DNA of 64,000 nt from Ceratothoa steindachneri (GCA_963969495.1 OZ018321.1:138594685-138658684), one strand, 5' to 3'. Counted from the stretch's first letter, positions 11,275 to 23,764 are shown. A program made the numbers and translations. The notes: a model not told the origin generated them from the sequence alone.

Positions 11275-11457
11275 ACAGAATCAGTTGTATCGGCGGGAGT
11301 CGTGCCCGTTTTGGTCAAGCACTTGAATCACAAATCTATGAAAATCCGCAAGGAATGTGCGTGGGCCTTGTCGAACATTATGTGCGGAACTTGTTCTCAG
11401 ATTCAGGCGGTTATCGACAGCAATGCTCTTCCACGACTAGCAGCATCAATTAATGAG
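11275..11457 (+). CDS. Importin-alpha-like protein, exon covering ARM6-ARM7
   Basis: A 61-codon phase 0-0 exon between ccctcag and gaggtaag. It encodes AGVVPVLVKHL, then ECAWALSNIMCGTCSQIQ and VIDSNALPRL. ARM7 keeps the cargo-contacting Trp and Asn (WALSN), and the following xQIQxVID helix matches the family closely. Joined in frame to the ARM5-6 exon it gives a continuous armadillo array with no residue missing at the junction. Confidence 0.93.
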
Positions 11458-13017
11458 GTAAGATTTTACAAATGGTACTAATATAACATTATTTGATTCT
11501 CCGATGTTTTGTATGTGCTTTGCATCAGAATGCAATTATACTATATAATACTGACTTGGAGATAAGATAACTTGGGTGAAAACAACCAGCTGTTTGCCGT
11601 TTTCTTTTGGTTTTCATTATTATACCTTTGTAAGAAAAAAACAGCTATAGCTTAAAAAAAATGATAAAAAGCAATTAAGAGAGAGAAAAGTAAGTGAATT
11701 ATGGTGCCAAAGACCTTTTAAATGACATGTTCGAGTTAAAAAGTGTTAGCGAGATCACCATATCAACGGAGTGATTGAGGTTTTGAGATTGGTTGGATGT
11801 TGGCTGTCCTTATCATGATTGACCTTTTCCACGCAAATTCACTCTCCACCTTCACTAGACCAGCAGTAGATATATTTAACACAATGGTTTGAATGCCTAA
11901 AAACAACACAATTATAATACAAACACATCTCATAATAATAAAGGATAGCCTGGCACTCAGCCACCAACTCGCTAAACTGACTATTTTTAAAACTAGTCTA
12001 CTAAACGGAAAAAGATCAGCATGACCTCCATGCAGCCTAGAATTCATTTGTAAAACTCTAACTTCCTTCCACTTGTCCCTACACTTTTTCTATTAACTTC
12101 ATACTATACGGAGTGAACAGTTTACATATACGTGGGAAAGGAGAAGAAAATGGAATAATGAATAGGCAAGGATATAGTACACACCGTGTTTCGGATCCCA
12201 CGTAAAGCTGTAGGTCCACCCACCACTTAGGTCACCTCTCAAATCTAATCCTCTATTTCCAGCTTTGCTATCTCTACTCCTTACTCTTCTTCCCCCTCTC
12301 TGTCCCCTAAATTATTCGCCGCTCCTGCAGGAACCCGTAAGGGTCTAAGGATAGCAGCGGGTTGGTTGCGGGTTGGGAGGGGGACTCGGCAAAACTTTCT
12401 GTCTCTCAGATCCAACTTTTCCTTTCATTTCATTTCCTTATTTCTTCAACACGCCGCGTTTAATTCCCCGTTGATAAGCAGGATTTTATTTCGAGTATAT
12501 GAAGTCAGGCCTCACAACAAGTAAGGGAAATATGCATTCAATGGTGAGTATTTAATATTAAGAAGTATGTTAGCTATGAGATGTGGGAGGCAGATAGACG
12601 GATATTTATTCTTTTTTTAAATTCTCAATTTGAAGGCGATTATTATGATAAGTTGGTTTCTTTTTTGTTGCGTTTGTTATTTACTTAGCTCAAAGGAAAG
12701 GGACCTTCCTGTCTGTTTTAATATGGGGATCTGGGCTGTCTTTAAGCTACCTGAATCTTTTTAAGGGGTGTTATTAGAGAGCTCTTTTGCTCCGTGGAGA
12801 GAGAGAGAACCCTTTCAAAATAAATGTAATTTTTTTAAGATAACTTGCTCGCATCACTTTTGATTTTAACTTTTCATTTTTCCTAAACATAAAATAAAGT
12901 TAATATAGTAATAAAGCCTTTTATTCTAAGTCATTCTAGTGGTTTTATAGCTATTTACCTTTAAAACAAAATTATAAATTCAGAATAAAACACCATCCCT
13001 TGAAAAAGGGTAAATAT
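11458..13017. other. Large intron segment, nothing recognised
   Basis: Non-coding AT-rich sequence, with a C/T-rich island around 12230-12430. The 94-codon minus-strand frame at 11763-12047 is hydrophobic but resembles nothing I know. Confidence 0.4.
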
Positions 13018-14040
13018 GACTGGAAACTGTGAAACAATCGAGCACCTGTATAGAAGCGGGAAGACAGGGGGCGATATTTTCAAAGTGTTGATGCCCGTCG
13101 TGAGTAGATCTGGATTTTGTAAAGTTATCACACGGTTTGAAGATAAACGTCGTTGTCTTCCAATAGTGAGGACCCCTTACCCCGGTGAGTGAGAACCCCA
13201 AACCTCATCAAGAACTCGATGAACAAGATCAGGCGAAATCCAGGATCAGTGCCATAGAACCTTGCTTTAAATACCAAAGTGGGCCATGTGACTATGCAAA
13301 ATTGCTGAAATATAATCTGAAACTTTGTACGTTCAATTTAGCTAAAGAATATCTCCTTTTAAACCTCATCAACAAAGAGAGTCGAAAGAGCAAAGCTATT
13401 TCGCCAACGACTTCTTGAGGACTTGGTGCCTGCAGTTCTGTGGACGGATGAGATGTTGTTCACTGACCAAGCCAGTCACAACACCTAGAATGATCGTGTT
13501 TGGGCACAAAAATTAGATTCCGGTTGAACGGTGGATATCTTTCGAAAGAAAGAAACCAGCTTCGGTGATGGTGTAGGCGAACGTAACACTAATGAGCTAA
13601 GAAACACCTCTCATCTTCATTGAAGAGGAGGTAAAGATCAATCAACATACTTATTATGATATGTTGAGGAAAAAGTCACCCCAGATTGATGCCACCATAG
13701 GAAATGACGTTGTAATCCTTCAACAAGAGAGAGAGAGAGAGCAACCTCACACACAGAAAAAGGTTTAAGACTGGTAACAAGCAAATTTAAGTAGTTTTGG
13801 TCAGAGAAAATTTGGCCTCCCGTTCCCCTAGAATGGAACCCCATGGACTTTGGAGTCTGGACGATGCTTGAACATAAGACCTATATTAAATCTCATCAAT
13901 CATCAAAGTGTTGAAGTTCCGAAGTTCAAATATGAAAAATGATGGGAACAAATATCAACTGAAATCTTGCATACCATTTACTCTCAGATCATATATAGAC
14001 TTCATTGTGTCATTGATGCAAAAGGAGATTCAATTGAATA
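13018..14040 (+). pseudogene. maT/Tc1-mariner superfamily transposase relic
   Basis: Scattered in several frames is a transposase-like order. First comes a helix-turn-helix region (SRSGFCKVITRFEDKRRCLP near 13105-13165). Next is LWTDEMLFTDQASHNT with the first catalytic Asp near 13440-13490, then NDRVWAQK and KKPASVMV in another frame near 13500-13580. A C-terminal stretch with NPMDFGVW-like and EISTEILHTIYSQIIYRLHC pieces at 13830-14030 follows. There are many stops and frameshifts. TWTDE, QNDRVWA and the terminal INAKG-like end recall maT elements common in nematodes and copepods. Ends were not identified. Confidence 0.7.
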
Positions 14041-15099
14041 GTATTTATATCATCTTGTAGCATATTTTTTTTCATTCGTTTGAGTTAAGCCGTTAATATT
14101 GCATTGTGTTCTGAAAATAATAAAGTAATATCACTCTACTTTGTGTTCCCACATGTATAAATCTGTAAATAATTTTATATCTCTAAGCTCCTACAGACTT
14201 TGATTTAGAACCTAAGCCTTATATCTTATAAGGCTCTCTCTGTCCGAGAGGTTAAGGAGAGATGGGCATTGCCTCACTCTATAGAATCCCAATTTGTCTA
14301 CTTCGAGTGTGCCTTGAACACCAATGCGCAAGGCGAAATCTATTTTCTGAAAAGAGCGTAGGGCCGTTGTGGGGTCACCAATGGAGGTTGAAATTCTCCT
14401 TGCTTGCCTTAAGCCAGTGGGCTTGTAGCTCCCGTAGATAGAGACCTTCTTGGAGGTTGATGTGAAGGCTGGCACTGGGAAGGAGAGATAAAACTTGTTT
14501 CATTCTCAATGATTGTCTTTCCTGTGCATGTCAAGATAAGTAAGCAGGGAATGACGTGAGGTTACAGGTGTCACCCCTATGGGTTGCCAGCGGTCAGGGG
14601 CTGCGCGAAGCGGCTAATAATAAAATTGGCGTGGACAGCTCCAGTGATTAATCGCTTCTTCCATAGGATTATCTTTTGAGATAAATTTTAGTTCAAGTGG
14701 GCGAAGATTGTGGATAAAATAAACCCACAAATCAACTAAATAACATGAGTAAACCATTTTCCTTAACTGATTTATTATGAACGTGCGGCGAGTGTTGTTG
14801 TTGTTGTTGTTGTATGGCGTTTAAAGCAATCTTTCACCTGAGCAGAAAGAAGTGCGCAATAACAAATAAAATTGACGGTATATTTTTTGTAATGATGGTT
14901 TACCAAAGTTAAGAGAGCTGCCGTGTATAAATCTGGAGATTACGCGGCCCTAACTAGGGTCATACTAGGCAAGAGTCGTAATCTAACAATACGCTGCTTC
15001 GTTGTTTTAATCTATTAAAATTTTAGACTTATATTAATTTATTACCCACACATTAAAGTATACTTCGTGGGGGGGGGGGGGGAAGTTAAGTTGCAATTA
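14041..15099. other. Intron, nothing recognised except simple repeats
   Basis: Contains a short (TTG)n at about 14795-14815 and a G run at 15068-15083. An 87-codon minus frame at 14212-14475 resembles no known protein. Confidence 0.4.
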
Positions 15100-15109
15100 A
15101 ACTTCCACA

Positions 15110-16012
15110 TCCTCGTTTTGGTTGAACAAATTAATGTTCTTTGTTTCTTAATTTCTCTTAATTTGCAAACAAATTAATGTTCTCTGTTTTCTTAATTTAA
15201 AACAAATTGATGTTCCCTGTTATTTTAATTTCTGTTAATTTGCTAACAAATTAATGTTCTCTGTTATCTTAAGTTCTCATAATTTGCTAATAAATTAATG
15301 TTCTTTGTTCTCTTAATTTCTCTTCATTTGCTAACAAATTAATGTTCTCCTTTTTCTTAATTTCTCGTAATTTGCTAAAAAATAATTTTCTCTGTTCTCT
15401 AAATTTGCTAAAAAATTAATGTTCACTGTTCTCTTAATTTCTCATAATTTGCTAACAAATTAATGTTCTCTGATCTCTTAATTTGCTAACAAATTGATGT
15501 TTACTGTTCTATTAATTTCTGTTAATTTGCTAACAAATTGATGTTTACTGTTCTATTAATTTCTGTTAATTTGCTAACAAATTAATGTTCTCAGTTCTCT
15601 TAATTTCTTAACAAATTAATTTCTCTGTTCTCTTAATTTGCTAACAAATTAATATTCTCTGTTCTCTTAATTTCTCATAATCTCCTAACAAATCAATATT
15701 CTCTGTTCTCTTAATTTCTCATAATTTGCTAACTAATTTATGTTCTCTGTTCTCTTAATTTCTATTAATTTGCTAACAAATTAATGTTCTCAGTTCTCTT
15801 AATTTCTTAACAAATAAATTTCTCTGTTCTCTTAATTTGCTAACAAATTAATGTTTTCTCTTCTCTTAATTTTTCTTAATTTGCTAACAAATTAATATTC
15901 TCTGTTCTCTTAATTTCTCATAATTTGCTAACAAATTAATATTCTCTGTTCTCTTAATTTCTCATAATTTGCTAACAAATTAATGTTCTCTGATCTCTTA
16001 ATTTCTCTAAAA
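15110..16012. repeat. 43-bp minisatellite in importin intron
   Basis: About 20 imperfect units built on gctaacaaattaatgttctc + tgttctcttaatttctcataatttgc. Some units lose the ctcataa block, giving shorter subunits of about 30 bp, so the array has a higher-order mix of long and short units. No open reading frame. Confidence 0.93.
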
Positions 16013-16547
16013 CCCTTCAGCAATATCCTCATTACCTTTTTGCATATCTCTGCATCTCTCCTTCTTTAACTTAAATTGAGGGAAATCGCTAAACTCTGAC
16101 GTAGGTTGAGTTCGTTGTTAATAGTTTCTACATCCTCTTTCTGTTAACCCAGCCAACGTTAATACAATTAAATAGGGCTGCGGTTTGTCTAAGGCTGTCC
16201 TCAGGGACCTGAGGGACCTGTAACAACTAGCAAGTGGAATTAGTTCAATTGTAACTTAACTTCAAGTAGGATAACCTCAAGTCTGGTGGCGCGGTTCCTG
16301 AATTGCATCCAGGCGGGATGGTCTTGTCATATCCATTTAGGAATGACTGACCACTCTACAACTCCTTTTATCTTGCCCTAAGTGTGGCTACATTTTTACT
16401 AAACACAACCTTCCCTTCTGGGTATGGTTAAAATATTTGTCTAGGTGCTATATTATTAACATTGTCTAGTTTTGTATTTAAAGCGTTTCAGAGGCAGTAA
16501 GGAGGTAAGCGACGCCTTCATTCTGATTGCCATACTCTTTTCTTTAG
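16013..16547. other. Intron segment before the ARM8 exon
   Basis: Unrecognised sequence ending in the acceptor tctttag at 16541-16547. Confidence 0.4.
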
Positions 16548-16751
16548 GATGAAGGTCCCGTGAAAAGGGAGGCTATTTGGTGCGTCTCGAATATGCTTGA
16601 AATTGGATCTTCAGACCAAATCCGAGAGGCCGTCAATAGTGATTTGTTAAGAACATTTGCAAGAAATATTTCAAAATATACCTATACCACAGAGTTGTTC
16701 GACAAAACCATGTTGTACCATTTATTAAATGGCGTGAGAAACATGATCAAG
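16548..16751 (+). CDS. Importin-alpha-like protein, exon covering ARM8-ARM9
   Basis: A 68-codon phase 0-0 exon (ctttag|gat ... atcaag|gttcgt). It encodes VKREAIWCVSNMLEIGSSDQ, matching the RKEAAWAITNATSGG of ARM8, with the minor-site Trp and Asn kept as WCVSN. It continues to LLNGVRNMIK, matching the ALNGLENIL helix of ARM9. The ARM8-ARM9 linker (RNISKYTYTTELFDKT) differs from canonical forms. The donor gttcgt is a weaker match to consensus than the others. Confidence 0.92.
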
Positions 16752-16899
16752 GTTCGTAACTTGTCAAAGAATTCAAATCATAACTTTCTAAAGCGCCTTT
16801 ATGCTATATTAATGACTCTTTTATCATGTTATCGGTCTCTTCTAGTGTAAAGTTTTGTAAACACCTTTTCTATTTCCATAAACAAAGATTTGGAAGTGA

Positions 16900-17500
16900 A
16901 AATATTTATTCTTTACTCTGACTTCATCTCAGATCATTTTCTTTGTATTTCTGGTAATCATTTCTTTGCTTTTTCGTTAACCATTCCTTTGTTTTTCATT
17001 CAATTATTTATTATTTTTTCCTGCAATCATTTCTTTCCTTCTCTTTCCAATTATTTATTTTCTTTTGCAATCTTTTCTTTGTTTCTGTCTTCAATATTTT
17101 ATGTTTCTTCCTGCAATCATTTCTTTTCTTCTTCCTACAATCATTTCTTTGTTTCTTATGGTAACCATTCTTTTGTTTCTGTCTGCAATCTTTTCTTATT
17201 TTCTTCCAGCATTAACTTATTTGTTTCTCTCTGCAATTATCCCTTTGTTTCTGTCTCTAATCATTTCTTTTCTTCACCTGTATTCATTTTTTTGTTTCTC
17301 AGTTCAATTATTTATTTGTGTTTTGGGCTACCGTTATTATTTTGTTCCTTTCTGTAACCATTCATTTTTTTCTTCGTACAATCCATTTATTTGTTTCTTC
17401 CTGAAATTTTTTTTCTTTCTTCTTGCAATCATTTACATGTTTCTTGCAGCATTTATTTCTTTGTTTCTTCCTGCAATCATTTCTTTTCTCAGTTAAGTAT
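16900..17500. repeat. Pyrimidine-rich degenerate tandem repeat
   Basis: Repeats of the type cctgcaatcatttctttgtt + tctt with a period of about 24-30 bp and strong T/C bias on the plus strand. The 143- and 155-codon frames over it are hydrophobic F/L/S repeats caused by the bias and are not genes. Confidence 0.85.
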
Positions 17501-17509
17501 CCAACTTAA

Positions 17510-18350
17510 CGCCCCGACAAAAACTCCAGGGTAGACACCAGGCCAAGAGCACATGGACTAAACACGAAGGCACAGTTTAGTTCTCTTCACTTACACTCAA
17601 ACTACCAAGCAACGACGAAAGACAAGTTATAATTCATTGCGATCAAGATCAGAAACACAGAATACAACCTAATAAACGTTTGCTCCCCTACATCACACAT
17701 CCAGAAGAATTTCATCAAACAGCATCCCATTCCTAGAACCACTCATAAACTTCTAAACCACTCTATCTGCAGTTATTTCAATCGCCCAGAACACACACAG
17801 CTGACAACAAAGTAAACATATTTCTGAATAGTTTCACACACTCACCATGCTTACCACTGCTCAATTAACCAGGCAACCACTTCAAACTACGCAGAACTGT
17901 CCCTCACCAGACCTAACCTTCTTCCCATTATATTTACACACAAAAAACAGATGGAACACAATAGCAGACCCTCCCTTCATTCAAAACAATACAGACAAAC
18001 TACTAAAAAAACAAACATAACAAGCTACACCAACTACATTGAAGAAAATTGCTCGATTTGACCATCGAAACTAACCAGTAAAGCACATAAAAATAAAACA
18101 ACCAACGAGAGCAATTTCACTCTCCTCCAAAAATACAAGAAAAGAATAAACCTTACCCTGACACCAACTTGCACCAAATTCAACCTAGTTTCAGACATCA
18201 CTAAAAACCTCCTCGATTGCCCTAACCCCACGCAATTACGAAACATACATTCCATAGCGTCATTAAGGGGTATGTGAGACAATCAGGGTTTGTAGTGACG
18301 TTTCTGAGGTCCGCAAGTCTAACAGAAGGGAGGTTAGGGAAGCTTAAAAA
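17510..18350 (+). pseudogene. LINE 3' terminal relic (Jockey/RTE-type C-terminus)
   Basis: Plus-strand frames read LINE-like pieces toward a terminal region with LLDCPNPTQLRNIHSIASLR at about 18210-18270. After a stop or frame change this continues with VRQSGFVVTFLRSASLTEG at 18275-18335. This resembles the HLLLDCPxLxxLR...LWDNPxLxxxFLR.A end of many Jockey-type ORF2 proteins. It is close to the acceptor of the last importin exon. Assignment is from motif order only. Confidence 0.5.
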
Positions 18351-18368
18351 ATGTTGTTTTTTTTCTAG

Positions 18369-18890
18369 TTTTGCAGTGATGAAATTGCTTTGGGAATTGT
18401 TTTACAAGAAATATCAATTAAGGAGATCCAGCAGTTAACCGAGAGCGATGATGGGGATATCAGTGAACAAGCCAAGTTTCTGCATTATTTTATCGCATTC
18501 GATGAAAATTCGGAAGAAGAATATCGTCAAAATGCCGAAGAACAGAGTGACGATGAACAATGGAAGAACGAACAAGAGCAACAATCAGAGAATAAGGAAG
18601 ATATGTTCGAATTAGAAGAATTGGTGGAGCGGTTAACTCCAGATCATGAACAATATGATGAACAAACAAATCTGGAAGTAGAAAAAGAAATTCCAATTGA
18701 AAGTAATACTCATGAACTGAAAATACAAAAGGTTGAAGAAATAAAATTCCAAGCACCTGACAGTGAAAAACAAAGAGAAGAAATAGCAAAATCTACAAGC
18801 ATAAGCACCAAAGACCACGAAACCGGGGAAGATGAAGAAATGAAAGAAAGTGAAGATCAAATAGGTGATAATATAAATGTTCATGGCTAA
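18369..18890 (+). CDS. Importin-alpha-like protein, last coding exon: ARM10 and long acidic tail
   Basis: Begins in phase 0 after tttctag and ends at the TAA at 18888-18890. A nearby alternative AG (ttgcag) would break the frame. Residues 1-45 (IVLQEISIKEIQQL ... QAKFLHYFIAF) match ARM10, the region that binds the export factor CAS. Residues from about 46 to 173 form a tail rich in Glu, Gln, Asp and Lys without predicted structure, ending IGDNINVHG. Known importin-alphas have a short acidic C-terminus, so this extension of about 125 residues is unusual. It could regulate CAS binding, but that is inference. A poly(A) signal follows at 19016. Confidence 0.88.
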   Translation, partial: FCSDEIALGIVLQEISIKEIQQLTESDDGDISEQAKFLHYFIAFDENSEEEYRQNAEEQSDDEQWKNEQEQQSENKEDMFELEELVERLTPDHEQYDEQTNLEVEKEIPIESNTHELKIQKVEEIKFQAPDSEKQREEIAKSTSISTKDHETGEDEEMKESEDQIGDNINVHG

Positions 18891-19015
18891 ATTTGACATC
18901 ATTATCATTGTGCATCATCATATTGAAGATTTTTTTAAATATCCTTGTCACTTACTTCACAATTCAACCAAGCTACTGATGGGCATACGATGCTTTGTCT
19001 CACGAGATGTTTGTG

Positions 19016-19021
19016 AATAAA
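19016..19021 (+). promoter_or_regulatory. Poly(A) signal AATAAA of the importin-like gene
   Basis: First AATAAA after the stop codon, 126 bases downstream, giving a short 3' untranslated region. Confidence 0.6.
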
Positions 19022-19629
19022 AAGAATTTATTTTTAGAAGATTAGTAAACTTTGTAGTCCCCCTTAAAATAGCTTCAAGCATGATAGAGTTTCTATTACC
19101 CCGATTTTAATGGGTAACTAATCTTCCCGAAACTTTTAGTGAAACCAAAGTCATATCTAACCCTTCCCCATCCCAACAAACACACTTAATTTACTATCCA
19201 TCAATTGATAAAACACTATTACTACTGTTAATTATTTTTTTCAATCCATAAAACATGATGATTAATACGTAAAAAATGCGATATATTAATTGCATAAAAT
19301 TCTTCTCACTCAAGTGAGAAGACTTTTAAATATTACTGATCCATCATAGAGCCATTATTTGATGTTCAAACATTTTTTAGAGCTGTCTCTCATCAAATGT
19401 ATTTCTTATGCCATATTTTCTCATATTAACTTGGAAATATACACTAAAATTTTATTAGGTCTGTTGTTAAATCTCTTCATAAATAGGGAAGTAATGGACT
19501 CATTAAATCGTTTTTTCCCAAATATGAAAGTCTAATTAGGTATCATGCAACCATAATGTTCGTGCGTTCTTTCAACTAAGAAAATACACACGAAAAATTC
19601 ACGAAATATATTAGTTACTTGATGCAAAA
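19022..19629. other. Intergenic AT-rich sequence
   Basis: Nothing recognised between the importin 3' end and the mariner. Confidence 0.4.
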
Positions 19630-20820
19630 TATCAGGTTGGAACAAAAGTATTGTCCGATTTTAATGATTACCAATTAAAAATGAAAAAAATGACTATGGA
19701 AATATTTTATCATCAACATAAATATGAATCCAACTCATTTTCAACCCCATCTCTTGATGTCAACCTTAGACCATCCAAATGTTTCTGTAATCCCCTAAAC
19801 AAGTAATAATCAGAAGGAAAAAGTTCAAGATGATAAGGAGGATTAAGCAATATTTCCCAACCAAGCTCATCCAAGAGATATTTGGTCATTCGAATTGTGT
19901 GAGGATGGGCATTATCGTAATTAGGATGACCCCTTTTGTTCACTAAGCAGTGTCTCCTTTGAACCAGAGTGGCTTTTAAACGACGAATTTGATTGCAGTA
20001 GAGATTAGCATTGATTTTTTTTTATTGTTGTCTAGCAGTTAGTAATGGACAATTCCTTCAATATCTCACTATACACTCAACATAGTCTTTTGGGGATGAA
20101 GTCGTCCTCTCGGTTGGCGAGAAATTCTGCTTCCTCGACTTGTCCACGAACGGTGGCGTTTAGCGTTATGATAAAGGATACACTTTTCATCACCAGTAAC
20201 GAGCCTGTCCAAAACTAATGCCTGGAAGTATCGTGAAAGCAATGAATAACAGCAAACAATACACTGTTGAAAGTTCACCTTGGACAGTTTGTGCGGGACC
20301 CATTTTCTAATCACTGGAACCTTTTCAATCCTTTTTACTTGGCCTAGAACAGTCTTATGGGTGATGATCAATTGTTTTGTGAGTTCTCTAGATTGTAGGA
20401 GGATCTGCTGTGTCAACAGCTTCCAACTCTTCGAAATCAATTTTTTTTTGTACGACCTTCTTTTGCTCCGTCCTTTACACTGAAATCCCCACTTCTGAAA
20501 CGAAAAAAAATACCCCCTGAAACTTCTTTTATTTACTGCATCATCCTCATAAGTGTTCTGAATAGATTTTGCCGCTGTTACTTGCATTCACACTTCTGTG
20601 AACCTCATAAGGTAAAACATGTCTAATGTGATCTTCAGATGGGATGAACATAAGGGCGAATACCGAAGATGATTATGAGCAATATTCTTCTAATCTGAAA
20701 GTAAAAGGTATAAATATTTCATTGTAGCATTCCTAAATGATAAAAAAGACAGTATTTTAATAAATACTATCTAAAACTTAATTCTAGAGTAATGGACATT
20801 ACTTTAGTTTCAACCTGATA
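19630..20820 (-). mobile_element. mariner transposon with mutated transposase
   Basis: The element occupies 19632-20818 and is flanked by the TA target on each side (19630-19631, 20819-20820). Terminal inverted repeats are tcaggttggaacaaaagtat and, on the other strand, tcaggttgaaactaaagtaa. The minus strand encodes the transposase in two pieces. The N-terminal and first catalytic part is at 20587-20069 (WVPHKLS, then TGDEKCILYHN with the first Asp). The second part is at 19943-19713 (YDNAHPHT in place of HDNARPH, and FPSDYYLF with the third Asp). The conserved Trp after GDEK is Cys and there are frameshifts, so it is inactive. D34D spacing and WVPHxL identify mariner. Confidence 0.92.
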
Positions 20821-22930
20821 GTTTCTATCTGTTTCAGAGATCTTTTCCAAACAAAAGTAAAGTCTATATATATGCCTGATGAATAAAATTCAGGCTTTTA
20901 AGCAAAATACTGTTGAAGTTTCTCTTCTAGTTAGTCATTATAAAAAATCTTAACTTTTTTGGTTACCTGAATATTCCTTAATATTTTCGTCCTTTGGCAT
21001 TAATGGATGAAGTCTTTGCCAGAGCCATCGAACTTGATCGCCTTTCAGTTACTTAAAAATCATTATTATAAACATTTTTCATTAAATTCTTGGTTTCATT
21101 TTTCCTGAAACATTAGAATTTTAATTACACTTTGCATTTTTTAATCATTTTTCCATATCTTTCTGGTTACGTGAGCCAATAATCTCAAATAAGGTAAAGG
21201 GTGGGGATAAAAGAGAAGGGACTTTGCTAAATCTTCATGATGTTTAAACTGAGTATGTCTTAATACTGCTAAATATACATTTGCAGTATGACTATAGATA
21301 ATAAATATGCAAAATAAGATGATAAAGATCAAAGATAATCTCCAAGGCTAAATTTTAGTGACATTATTTTCAATTCACGAAATAAAAATTAGTTAAGGAT
21401 GAACAGTTGAAATTTATGTCCGAAATATAAATTGGAACAACTTCAAGAATAATGATATTTATCAAAAGGCATTCATGGGCGTAGGCAACCTATATCAACA
21501 CTGATATCATTATTATCTTTTAATAATAATACAAATTAACGGTATTAAGAGGACCACTTTTCATTAGCTTCAATATGGCATCCCTGGATTCGAATGAAAC
21601 AAAATCAACGGAGCAAAGCTTAGTTAACAGCTATGTTGGCAAATGGCGGAAGTTACTTGGCTTTTCGCTACACCACTGCCGTTCAGAGACAAACTATCTT
21701 CTAAGAACAAAAATACATAAGTGTAAAACCTACTGATCTTTCAACCGCATAGGTACCTTGACTGTAGGAGTCCGTGTTGCACTTGAGTGGTAGCGAATAG
21801 ATGCAGACTCTAGGGGACAAGTAGCAGAGGGATTGGGTCACTAAACACACACAGCGGATGCACTCACAGCACTCTGGCATAAAGGGAAAGAGTTACTTCC
21901 GAACGGTCATATCCATCTGGACTTCGGCCACCATGGAGCCCCAGCTATTTCTTTGGCTTTCTTCCATGGTTTTGCTTGGATAGTTCGTAGTGAGGGATCT
22001 AATCCTTTTTTTACGGTGACTGACCGATTACCTTCTATGTGCTAGGGTCGTCCTAGATGTGTCACCCATCTTGCTCTCAAACCAAACTCACCATAGGCCA
22101 CAAATTTATGCCCATAGGCTCAGCTTGCTCCTTGAAACTTCATCTCTTAGAGTTGGCAAGACTCCATGCCATAGGAACAATAGCCCCTATTGCCTGAAGC
22201 CATCCCGTAGTAGGTAGCTGCCCCATGATCAAGGTACTACAGCTCCCATTAATTGAGACTCGTAGTCGCATTTAGTTGTTAGACATTTGGGCCCCCGTTG
22301 GTACTTGTTAGCTACATTTATGATAGAAGATAAAGCAGTTTACTAATCTGTTCAGGGCTTCTGTTCGTAGATGAAGGCGCGTTGATTAACGAGGATGAAG
22401 AAAGAGCCTCAAAGTGAGGGGGTAAAGCCGAGACAGGTACTAGATAGAAAAGAGATTTGGGCAGCATAGATTTATCAGATGAGGAGTGCGATGTAAAGTG
22501 AGTATACGCAAAAATAAACCCCATCGAAAAAGGGGGTTCAAGAGCCATAGGATCGTAATCTTTCAAAGATGATAATCCAAAGGAGAGGTTTTAGTCAATT
22601 AAGATATCATAGGGACAGTATCGTATTTGATTCCCTGCTATTCGATAAAATCGTCGCAAACAGCTGACAACGGGAGTGCGCGATGACTCGCAGCGTACGA
22701 ACAAAACAGGTCATCAATTCCTTAGAAATAAAAGACATTCTCGTTGATAAAAGAGAACAACCTACCTAGTAAAACGTTGGTGAGCGGTTGTACGTCAGCT
22801 CAAGAAAGGAACAAATTCCGTTTCATAGAAAACCGGATTTGGATCTGGATCAGCGGGAGCTTATCTCTTTACAGGATGCGGTGTGTAATTTCTCGCCTAA
22901 CTGCAATATAAAAGAAAAGATCAGGGATTT
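20821..22930. other. Intergenic region, nothing recognised
   Basis: About 2.1 kb without family resemblance in any frame. The longest frames (63 and 82 codons) look random. Confidence 0.4.
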
Positions 22931-23168
<238 letters not shown>

Positions 23169-23499
23169 AAAAAATACATGTTACAGGTTGGAAGGATTAT
23201 ACTATTCATTATATTAAATGAAATCACTATCAACCTTAACCACGGTCACTAAGCGGCGTCACTACCTGTTGCAGGATTTCTCGACGGTTTCCCTGTTTAA
23301 CTGGGGGAAAACTGTGATGGTCTTGGGCTTAAGTTCCGACGGCGACAAATTACCCCTTCCCCCCACATCAGATACCTAAGGGTGGAGGGGCGCTTTCTGT
23401 TAATTAAATCGTTTAACATAAAACTTTTACTCCTGTGCAATTACCTGGTTGTACATAAATGAAAAGAAAAGTTGATAAACACCTGTGAGTACCATTGGT

Positions 23500-23760
23500 G
23501 TGATTCCATCCTAAAACAAACCCACAGATAAAGATTGATGCTCAAGTTTACGGTAATGATGGAAGATGGCCAGAAATGGGTTGCACTCACGATGTTTGGT
23601 AGAGAAGAGGACCCATAACATCATAATAAATCGCATCAAAAGGCTCCTGAGAAAAAGACAAAAAGCCCAGAGGGGCTTTCTATGCCAGTGCACTATGGCG
23701 GGTTGACAACGAAGACAAGTGTAAGTTCATTTTAAAACAAAGATATTTTTACTCGACTAT
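23500..23760 (-). pseudogene. Possible LTR-retrotransposon integrase relic
   Basis: Minus-strand frames contain CLRCQPAIVHWHRKPLW, then EPFDAIYYDVMGPLL and FLAIFHHYRKLEHQ in alternating frames. The order recalls the CxxC, FDxIxxDxxGPL and LxxIDxxSK motifs of gypsy/Pao integrases. Short and frameshifted, hence tentative. Confidence 0.4.
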
Positions 23761-23764
23761 ATCC

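Noticed and set aside
14212..14475. 87-codon minus-strand frame
   Set aside because: No motif, no splice or start support, inside an intron.
16890..17496. Frames of 143 and 155 codons rich in Phe, Leu and Ser that mimic membrane proteins
   Set aside because: They follow a pyrimidine-rich degenerate repeat in an intron.
18369..18380. Alternative acceptor ttgcag for the last importin exon
   Set aside because: It would put the exon out of phase with the phase-0 end of the ARM8-9 exon; tttctag keeps the frame.
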